From Chloromonas sp. AAM2 (Eukaryota; Chlorophyta; Chlorophyceae; Chlamydomonadales; Chlamydomonadaceae): a DNA stretch of 41,923 nt. The position numbers and the translations under genes are program-made. The notes below the pieces were generated by a model. It ran no database searches and had not been told where the DNA came from. It saw only the letters and a program-made list of their open reading frames with translations. Shown piece by piece: positions 1-9,100 of this stretch. The stretch covers positions 1-41,923 of the forward strand of contig QAXH01000518.1 of the NCBI GenBank assembly GCA_004335635.1, given 5' to 3'. Within the stretch, counting starts at the first letter, position 1. Each line of letters starts with the position of its first letter.

Positions 1-80
1 GGCTGAATGGGCACAGGGACTGGGTTGGCCGAGCACTTGAATGCGTGCATGGCAGTTGCCCACCGCAACCACACACACAG

Positions 81-150
81 GGACTATCCCTTCGTCAGGG
101 CATTTGAGGCATTCGTAGCCGCAAAGGACCGTCGGCTGATGAATCTTTGA
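81..150 (+). CDS. Probable last exon of an upstream gene (partial)
   Basis: A run of CA repeats ends in CAG at 80, which looks like a splice acceptor. The frame that follows stays open to a TGA at 148-150 and reads (x)DYPFVRAFEAFVAAKDRRLMNL-stop. The amphipathic, charged composition looks like real coding sequence, but I do not recognise the family. The rest of this gene would lie to the left of the window. A GC-rich imperfect inverted repeat follows at about 284-331. This call rests on the acceptor and the open frame only. Confidence 0.4.
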
Positions 151-500
151 TCACCTCAGAGCTATCAAACTTGGGCCTGTTTGGCATCCTTCTTGACTAG
201 CGATGTGACACTTTAGAAGCAACCCTCCCTTTGCTACGAGTGCCTGAAAACGGCGCATGAAAGGACGCGCCATGTGATTTTCAGCCCGCCGCCAGGCGGG
301 GCTGGCAGGCCGCCGTCCAGCCCGCCGTGCCTAAATAATTAGCAATAACACTGGGTTACATGAGTGGGCGAAGATGGGCAGAATGACTTGAACGAATGGA
401 TGCAGAGGAGACTTGACACACATGCTGGCAGCAGCCAAGACCACTGGGCGCTCCGGTTGCTGGCAGGTAGACTTAGTGTTGGCATCTGGCATGACTGCAG
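151..500. other. Intergenic or 5' part of the ARM-TIR gene
   Basis: No exon can be supported here. A GC-rich patch near 284-331 can fold imperfectly. An ATG at 422 opens 15 codons up to a GT at 467, but joining it to the exon at 501 would need a 34-nt intron, which is too short. The true start of the ARM-TIR gene is therefore either here in a form I cannot recognise or upstream of the window. Confidence 0.4.
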
Positions 501-3500
501 GCTCTGCTCAATCAAGAGACGGGTGCCCTGGAGCTGCTGAAGGAGTTGGTGCGGGACTGTGCTGAGGCTCGCATCAAGCTCAGGGATGTGGGAGCATTGC
601 CACAGTGAGTAGACTGGCACAACAAAGTGAGGTAACGGCTCTTATATGCCTTAAGACGGTGTGAAAACGTCTGTGTACCGCACCCTTGAACACAACACAA
701 GGACTGCTCGTGCATTTCTTTGCGTCAATGCCCTTGACTGTGACTTGACAGCTTTATCACCAAGCATAGTCACCACCATACTTGGTCGCAACGGTCAGAC
801 AAAGAAGACTGACACATAACTTAGGCAGCACAAGGTGTTTGCTTGATACCATGCCCAGACTGCTTGCAGCTGGTACCATACCCAGACTGCTTGCAGCTGG
901 TACCATACCCAGACTGCTTGCAGCACGTGACCCTCTGTGCTGGTCAACGTTCCCTGTTCGCCTGCAGCTTTGCGCGCATGCTGAATGACAACCCTCGCGA
1001 CAACCTGTTGGTGTCCCTCCAGTTCAACCTGGCACGTTCGGAGGCGCTGCATGCTGCCCTCAGACAGGTGAAGCTTGTGATTTACTACGACCGCGCCGTT
1101 GTCGGTATTGCTCCTTTCTGTAGCAATCCTTCGGCGTTTGAGACGCTGCTGAGTCCAGATATTTCTGACTGCCTAGATTGCCTTGAAACGTCTTACGTAT
1201 CATGCTGGTCGTTCTTACGTTGCATGTGCGTGCAGGAGGGTTGCATCGCGCTGATGGATAAGGTCCTGGCACAGGCACCGCAACAACTCGACGGGGCGCA
1301 GCACGAAGTGCGGCGACTGCTGTCGCTTTGCGTACTGGGCCTGGTGGCTTCTGATAGCACCAGCACCCTGAAAAACGATTCGGATTTGCAGTCACGTCGA
1401 GCGGCGATGCTACTAGAAAAGAACGACATGCCCGGTGTGATGGAGAAGGTGCTGCGCGATGCCTGCCGGGATGGGCGGTACGTCATCAACAATTCGACAT
1501 CCGCTTGGCCCTTTACTCTTGAACCAGCTGCCTTTACAGCGCAGTGCTTGGCGCGCTGCGACACCACTGCGCGAAAGCTTTGTGAGCGGAAAATCCCTTC
1601 CATGCTTTTAGGCGCATTGCGTAACAAGCACGGCGCTGCACCAGAGCCGGCACTGCGCATCGTGCGCGCTTTGCTCAACTTCGCACGTCTACCCGACCTG
1701 CGAGCCGACCTGCTCGCACTTGGGGCGGCAGACGACCTGCTGGTACGTACCTTGCCATTTTCTGTTACATTTTGAACAGACAAACACCATGCAGATTGTT
1801 TCCACTTTGTTGGGCTGGCGAAGTATTGCACCCGCTGTTCATGCATTGACTACTAGCGTTAATGGTGGCGAGTCCCGCGGGATGCTGGCGCGTCCCGGAA
1901 GTGTCATGCCTCATCTTCCTGGACTCTATACAGTTTGCCAAACCGCATGTTGTGTTTGCAATGCGCAGCCCTACACGATCAGTGAGGATCTGCGCACTTG
2001 TGATGCGGCACGCGGCTGTCTGCTGCAGCTTGGCGAGCTGCCTGAGCTACCCGCCAGAGTTGCCTTGCAGGTAAGATGACGTGACATCGTATTGATTGTG
2101 ATCCTGAAGTGTTCCAGCTCCACATAACGATGGTCTGAGCTCGCAAAAAGCGTTGCCTGATCACGATCCCGGATTGGACCATGGCTAAGTGATGAGCCAA
2201 ATCCTATGCATGCCTGGATTGACCCGCAGGCCACATTGCCCGAGTCACTGGCTCCAGTCCTCTCCCAGGCGCTGCCCGCCACCTTCCGCAGCAGTGAGGC
2301 AGGCGGGCCGTGCGTGGAGCCGGTCTATGACGTGTTGATCAGTTACAAGAGGCAGGATGCACATGCTCTGGCGAGAGCGCTTCACACCACGCTAGTCTTG
2401 CGTGGCATCGGCTGCTTGTTAGACTACGGTGAGTGCGAAGATGATGCACGTCAACACTCCCTTGCTCAATTCACAGGGCTTACCACAAAGCTGTGTGGCT
2501 CGCGACACCAGCACCTGCTCTGTCTCACTGCGTCTGGCTCCCATTGACGCATTTGTCAAATGGCAACTCAGTCTATTTAGTGTTTTGCCTGGGCCTGACT
2601 TGCAGAGTACCAGTCTGACTTATCGGACGTTCCACAAGTGGTTGCACGAGCTCGCAACTTGATACTCATCCTGACAGGTGGGAAGGCCTAGCACAGTTTT
2701 TCAGCAGTGGCCCACCAAGTGCCTTTCAGTCGAGTTGATTTTGTGCGTGTGGTGGAGTAATGAATGCAGCTAGTCAGGAGGGTGGTGGCAATGTCTCGCA
2801 CCCAGACGACTCACACACCCTGCGTATGGATTTCTTTGCAGACAACTGCCTGACCAGCCCACGTTGCCTGGCTGAGCTCACTGCTGCTGCCAACTACGAC
2901 GTCAATGTCATCATGGTCGTCAAGGAGGGAGCACGGTGAGGACAGAGCACATGATCACAACTTTTTACATCACTAGGCCGGCAGGTGAAGTCACAGGTGG
3001 TTATGCAGGCAGGATCAGAACTGCCAAGCAAATCAAGTCAGATAATCGTTCAGTGAATAGCCTGAAATCTGATGTGAGAGGCCCATGGCGATGCTCTCAG
3101 TCTCATTTCTTGATAAGTATTGCTTGTGCAGGTGGGGCGACAGCAACGGCAACATGTTGAGTGTGCCGCCGCAGCAGACAATCAAGGCTATGTGGCCTGA
3201 GCTTCACAAGCTCTTTTCCGTCAAAGCAGTACAACACAGGTGTGTGCAGCTCTGCGAATGAGTTGCAGTCTGTTGCAACGCCATGAGGGCGACGTTTGCA
3301 CCAAGAGACGGAGGCTTGCCCTCCAGCAACAACCAACAGACGTGCACTGATGCTGTTGTCCATGCAGGGATGAGCACTATGCCTATTTTGTGACGCAGCT
3401 ACTCAAACGCGTCAAGGTGGCTGCTGCGGCTTCCAAGCCTACAACACCGCCTGGGACGGCACGTGGCAGCAAACTCAATCAGTCAGTCTCCATGATACGC

Positions 3501-4953
3501 AAAGAGCTAACCATTGGTTTATCGAGAGCAGCCAGCTCAAAACAACGGACTGGCACTTTGCCCTCCTCCCCACCCAACGAACCTGCTTCAGGACAGCACG
3601 CGACATTGTCTTTCGCACCCAGAGTGAGCCAGGGGCACGTCCCGCCCGCCGTCAGCGCTGCTGATTTTCAAGCACTTTCGGCAGCAGTTGCCGCGCAGAC
3701 CACGATGCTTTCAGAGCTTGTCAGTGAGTTCGCCACCGTCAAGGCTGCTGCCGCGAACATGAGCGGTGTCCAGCAGGCAGTGCAGTCTTTACAAGGCGAG
3801 ATGGCGGTGCTGCGACGGGAAATGGCAGCGGAGGTGCTCGCTAACGGGCGGCAGGTCACCGGGGAAGTCGCTGCCATGAGCCAACAGGTGCGTTGCCTGC
3901 TTGGTCAGGCAATCAACACTCGGGTCTGGCAGCTCGGTATGCAAGCAGTGGTTTCTGTGCTGTTGCTTGCAGGTTCGGCAAGCTATGGCAGGAGAATCAG
4001 GTTCTCAAGGCAGTGCGATGGCAAGCCTCAAAGCGGAGGTGTCGGCTTCGCTTGCAGGCGGGATGGCATCTCTCAAAGCAGAGCTCACAGGTAGACGCAC
4101 GGATGGTTGGAATTCACTCCTTGCCAGACACTACTTCTGTCTACGGCTGCCATGAGGGGTATAGTGTCCACTTACCTGCGTTACATGCCCATCGACATTG
4201 TCTTTGTGCTACTTTCGCGTGCAGGCAGCATGGGAGCGCAGATGCGATCGCTGTCTTCCGATGTGGGCGAGCTGCGGCGCGGCTTGGCCGACACCCTGTC
4301 TTCTCTCACGGGGCTTCAAGGCCAAGTACGGGCCCTCGCAATGGCACGGACAGAGGGCGGCGGTGGAGGGTTCATGACAAATGGCAACGGCGCGGTGACG
4401 CCGCCCGGTATGCTGTCACGCACCGCACCGCCCGTGCTGGTGAGTGTCAGTGAGCACTTCCATGAGAAACAAGCGCTTTCACTGTCGCGCACTTCATCCT
4501 GAATTATTGATCGAATTTTCTCATGTCGTGCGCCATACATCACAAGGCATTGACCGTGCCACAACTCATCCGGAGGTCTGTCCACGACCTGCCAAGCAAG
4601 CTCAGCCTGCTCATCGCGTTGTTTTTCGGCCGCAGACTGCCATGCATCCAGGAGGGGCGCTCTTTCACAGTGGACCTGTGCGGCCAGGAGATGAGACGCA
4701 GTACTCAGCCGGGCTGCAGCCCATAAGCACAGGCAGCAACGGCTCTCTACCATTGATCCACACCAGCAGCGGAACTGCGGCTAACGGGGCAAACCACAAC
4801 AGCAAACAGCGGAGGTCTCTCAATGCCTTGCCGGATAAGCCCCCGGCCAATGTCCTTCCGGGTGGATTTGCGCCCAACGTGGGCGGCTTTCATGGGGCGC
4901 GGATTGCGGCAGCCCAGGCCAAGTTGAACACAGTAACTCGTGGTCGGCAATGA
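501..4953 (+). CDS. ARM-repeat / TIR-domain / coiled-coil protein (5' end unresolved)
   Basis: Twelve phase-consistent exons: 501-604, 968-1067, 1236-1742, 1969-2070, 2230-2428, 2606-2677, 2842-2935, 3132-3239, 3368-3887, 3973-4090, 4225-4439, 4636-4953 (TGA). They give about 818 residues. The first third is helical with armadillo-like stretches (ALLNQETGALELLKELV, DVGALPHFARMLND, ALRIVRALLNFARL). A TIR domain follows at about residues 304-445 of this partial model. Box 1 reads VYDVLISYKRQDAHALARAL, then RGIGCLLDYE and ARNLILILTDNCLTSPRCLAEL, and it closes with HYAYFVTQLLKRV. The Glu of CLAEL lies where NADase TIRs carry their catalytic Glu. The C-terminal third is a Ser/Pro linker followed by Ala/Leu/Ser-rich coiled coil (ASLKAEVSASLAGGMASLKA, SLSSDVGELRRGL) and a low-complexity tail. 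TIR domains are protein-interaction or NAD-cleaving modules. An ARM-plus-TIR layout occurs in animal SARM1, but homology beyond architecture is inference. Confidence 0.85.
847..923 (+). repeat. 27-bp tandem repeat, 2.9 copies, in an intron
   Basis: Units at 847-873, 874-900 and 901-923 (partial) differ at one base (TACCATG/ACCCAGACTG...). Each unit carries GCTTGCAG, a good 3' splice-site match, so the intron offers three spare acceptors just upstream of the phase-correct acceptor at 965-967. Confidence 0.9.
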
Positions 4954-5423
4954 GAGGGTACCTTGCATCATCTGAGGGCTAGCAAACCGACGCACTGTTG
5001 AGAAACATGAGCATGTGAGGGCTGCCTAAAATATTTTTACCTTGGCATGGTAGTTGTGCTGGACACAGCTTGGGAGACAACCGCCTGCATTGCATCAAAT
5101 TATCATTAACTGTGAACGGTGGAGCATATTATTGTCATCCATGTGTTGCCTGTTCCTTGCATCTCTGCGCATGAACCCTGTGTTGACATTGCTTCTTGCA
5201 TCTCTGTATTGCTCCACTGCATTATCAGCAAGGAATCAGATACAGACTGTGTAATCAGATACCAACCTCACCGCGCAATCACAAAGAAAGCAGAGGTACC
5301 TGACAAGCCTATCTGTAGTGCCCGTTACGAATCACGACTGGGTCAGGGACGGGTGAAAGTCAGGTACAGCATGTGCTGCCTGTTCGTGACTTGGCCCCTC
5401 CATGCCGTGCCACACAAAAAAAG

Positions 5424-5476
5424 AAGTTTGCCAGTTCTGGGACAATTTCCAAGAACGTCCCAGAACTGGCAAACTT
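5424..5476. repeat. Perfect 20-bp inverted repeat made of two copies of the dispersed element
   Basis: The left arm AAGTTTGCCAGTTCTGGGAC (5424-5443) and right arm GTCCCAGAACTGGCAAACTT (5457-5476) are exact reverse complements around a 13-nt loop. The flanks continue the symmetry with an A run on the left (5415-5422) and T-rich sequence on the right (5477-5483). It could be a head-to-head insertion or a miniature inverted-repeat element. Confidence 0.95.
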
Positions 5477-5837
5477 TGTTTTTTGGGTGTGCCCTGCCGA
5501 CCAGAGTGATTAGTCACAAGGCTTACAGCAGTGGGTGCTGCAGTGCGTTGCTCATCATACAAACACTGGTATCTGAACCATTGTGCAACAGGAATGCCAT
5601 GAAGACCAAAGAATAAGGAGCCCAGAGTCACAACGGATGACGACAAGGCCAACTTCTGTGCGCTGTGTGGTGCCCCGAGGCCGGTGAGCCCCGATGCCTA
5701 CGTCCAAGCACCAGCACGATTAGCTCACAAGGTGGCAGACCTTTAATTTCCAGCTACGACTGAGTGTGCCGAGCACTTTGTCACTTCAATGTTGTGGACG
5801 TTAACAGCCAAGTAATTAAATATATATAATCCCAGGT

Positions 5838-5865
5838 ATTGTCCCAGAATCGGCAAACTTTTTTT
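5838..5865 (+). repeat. Dispersed element copy (core ATTGTCCCAGAATCGGCAAAC + T run)
   Basis: The copy differs from the consensus core TGTCCCAGAACTGGCAAAC by two bases and is followed by seven T. It is intergenic. Confidence 0.8.
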
Positions 5866-6146
5866 ATGTGAGGTTTGTGGATTGAATGCAAAGGCTCAAC
5901 TCGAGATACTCACAATCCATAGCGAATACTATCAGTGCAACACGCCTGAACCCGCTTGTGCCGCAGTCGTCACTCCATCTCCCAAGCGGTACTCGCCTCT
6001 GGATTCTCGTGCCAGAGGGAATTCACGCAAGTTGTATAAGGCTATGCTGCTGCTGCTGCCATCCTGAGGCCTCTACTGTACGAGGTTTGTCAATTGTTGG
6101 TCACCAGGTAATGCAATCACATGTGCGAGCTTGAAGGGATGCATCC

Positions 6147-9100
6147 TCATCTCAGATCCGCAGCCACGTCATTAATGGCTCCTAGAGACGCCGCTCCCAA
6201 CTTGATGGCGCGCTGGGGACTCCAGCCGGTGCGTGCGTTGGGCAGCTCAATGTTGTCCCTGCAGCCAGAAAGACGGCCAGCGAGCCACACAAGCCTCACG
6301 ATGATCGCGACGGACACCATCACATGTGCAGAGCACTGTACTGGAGCATTCACCGTTCTTGAACGTTGTGTGCTCAAGTTCTTTTCAAATGCAGTGCCCT
6401 GAAGCCCGGTTGGTATACTCTGTGTGGCCTGGCCTTACGATGTGTGACGCGTGCAGGACCTGGCTGAAGCCTGCGTCTGCGAGCTAGTGCAGCTTAATGT
6501 GTTCAACATCGACAGAGCATGCCACTGGTTCACAACGATTGTCCCAGAACTGGCAAGCCTTTTCTGTCAAATCTAAACAAGCAAAAGCCTTTCTAAGTCG
6601 GATGTGTCCATCACAGCCCGGGGTCAAAACGCTATGCTGACTCCCAGCGCTGGTGCACCTGTGCATGTTGTGTGCACACTGCCACCCACTTGAAGGGCAT
6701 TTCCAGTGTCAGTGACAGTGCGCTGAACCGCTGGCCAACCTGCAGGGGCGCACAGAACATCGACACATGCCGTGGCGCCACGTGCTGAAACACCGATTGC
6801 AAACTGCAGGATGAGATGCCTGGTTGTTGCCAGACGGCACGACGCAAGTTCATGCCAAAACCCTGACTCTCACCCCTCACGTTTGTGGTGCCAAGCACCT
6901 TACACTGCCTCACTGAGCCTGTTGTGTTCCTTCAGACCCACTAGATCACGTACAATGTATCTCACGTGCAGCAGCCCTACCTGCTTGCTGCACAGCACCA
7001 GGTTAGCTTTGCCTGCTTCGTCAGTTGGGTAGCCATGCGTGCCCTGCACGCCCAGGCACAGAATAGTTGGGAAGGCAGTGGTGCTCTAGAAGTTGCAGTA
7101 CCGGCTGCACATCACGTCCTGATGCGTCACTGTTGCACCCTGTGAACATCAAGATGCGCCAGTGTGATTCTGTGAGTAGGTTGCTCCTGCTGCTGCTGCT
7201 GCAGGCAGTGGAATTGCTTGCCATCAAGTGTCGCAGACCTATGAAGGAGAACGCAATGGTTAATGGCAAGTGGCATGGCGTGCACAGTAAGTATCATTGC
7301 ACTGTCTGGTACAACCACGCAACTGACTGAGTTGGCCAGGCTGACCCACGTGCAGCCTCCTGATGCCTTAATTCTCAGTTGCGCACAGCCTGGCCAGCTG
7401 CCACTCAATTGAATCAGATGCCTTGTGCACAGCCTGCCAGACCTGAAGGTGCTCATCAGCCAATTCCATGGCTGCTGCAGCTGCCACACAGTCTCACCTG
7501 CGCCTCGGCCTATCCTCTCTCTGCCGAACAAGCCCCCAAACCACGCTATGTTCAGCCTTGGCATCCCCATCTCTCATGTGCACACCTGGAAGTCAGGGCT
7601 GTGGCGGCAGAAGGCAGTCTTGAAGGCAGTCTGCAGCCGCTCTAGCCGGGCGTCCCAGGAGGGAATGCCGTCCAGGCCCGCAACAAAGTTGTACTGCACA
7701 CAGGCCCAGGCAGCAGCGCTAGTACTGGCGTGTGCGCACCACCCTGGTACTGGCTGTTGCCCACAGCAAAGGTCTAACCATCCCGCTCTTTCTTCTGTCC
7801 TCGCAGGGTCTGAATACAGACTAGACACGTTCCTGTACTCGCCGTTACATCGTTGTCCTGGACCAGACCACACCACCCCAAAGCATCACTGAAGCACCAC
7901 AATGTCTCCCACGCCGCTGTGGCGGCAGTAGGATCTGCAGCGCACCCATGCATTCAGGCTCCACTCTTCCCGGTCAACGGCTGGGTTTGCAGCGCCCCAT
8001 CTGCTGACTAACCTGTTACTGTAAATAACCTGTTCATTTCCTTTTTGATGAGCCCAGACTGTCCTCTCACCGGCAGTGCCTCGTCGCCGTGCACGTCCAG
8101 CAGAAAGTCCACCCCTGTGGCGTCCATCTCCCGCAGCGTAACCGCAACCTCGGGGGCAACGGAGGCGTCAGGGGCGCCCCACGCCCTGTCTCAGCAAATG
8201 AGTGAGTGAGTGAGTGGGTTTTGCATCTTTATCTTCCCACAAGTGGAACAGAAGATGGCTCAAGCATCCACAGACGACATACGTGGACATGTGCGTGTGC
8301 ACGTCACAAGCAGGGCACGGTTTGTGCAGGCTAGCCAGGCCAACTCAAGCCCCGGAGTATGTACATATTTACAGCTGGAATGCTTTACGTGTATGCATTC
8401 CTTGCAGGATGGCGGCATTTGTCAACATCACAACTGCTGTGCTATCTTTGCCGTTATGCAGACACCCAGTGCTGAGGTGTACAGGCTTTGTACCGCATGA
8501 ATACGGTGCCGGCACTTGCCAATACGATGCACATACCTGGCAGGCACTACATGGCTACAACGGCACCAGTGTGCGGTAACTGATGGTTCCTTACAAACCA
8601 ATGTCCTAACGCCATCTGACCCTGACAGTACTGCATCAGCTGGCAGGGCACCAGCAATCATCTGCATCTGCTGCATGGCACTGATGGGCACCCGCACCTG
8701 TTCAGGTTGAAACCTGCAAGGGCAGAACGTGGACACGAGGAACTTAACGAGCAGAAGAAACGGCAACAGGCCAGCGGACTGCCTGGGAGCGCAAGCAGTG
8801 TTCAGGCAACAAATGCACAAGGGCCTACACGGCACGCGCCTGACGGTTCCCTAACACGGCTGCCAGTGCAGACATGTGTCTTGTGGTTCCGCAGTGCATG
8901 CATGGCTGCCAGCCCCGCGTGCTGCACACCTGCTGCATTGGTGCGCAGGTGGCCGCGGGCAGAACCGTCTGGGCACCTGCAGAGCACGGGACAGTGACAC
9001 AGTGCTGTGATCCGCGCAGCCGCCACCGCATTCACGTGTACAGCAACTCGCGTTGAAATATGTTCACATGGGCTTTTTGGCAAGCAGCCCGACATGTCAC

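Larger units (their letters stand above)
4954..6146. other. Intergenic region between convergent genes
   Basis: This lies between the 3' end of the ARM-TIR gene and the 3' end of the carboxypeptidase gene. It holds a perfect inverted repeat (5424-5476), another copy of the same dispersed element (5838-5865) and an AT-rich stretch near 5813-5830. It also has a short open frame at 5603-5746 containing NFCALCGAPRP, which resembles half of a RanBP2-type zinc finger (see findings). No complete gene is visible. Confidence 0.6.

Noticed and set aside
1478..1539. Possible intron starting at the strong donor GTACGT
   Set aside because: No acceptor downstream restores the open frame, and the frame is open straight through, so I left it unspliced.
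843..1775. 310-codon plus-strand frame as a single exon
   Set aside because: It crosses a clear intron (1068-1235) and starts inside the 27-bp repeats; phase with exon 501-604 requires splicing to 968.
1193..1846. 217-codon open frame on the minus strand
   Set aside because: It is a mirror of the ARM-repeat exons of the plus-strand gene; Ser/Arg-rich composition is typical of an antisense shadow.
7127..7570. 147-codon minus-strand frame in the carboxypeptidase gene
   Set aside because: It lies within an intron between exons 6981-7043 and 7586-7693; the conserved family sequence skips it.
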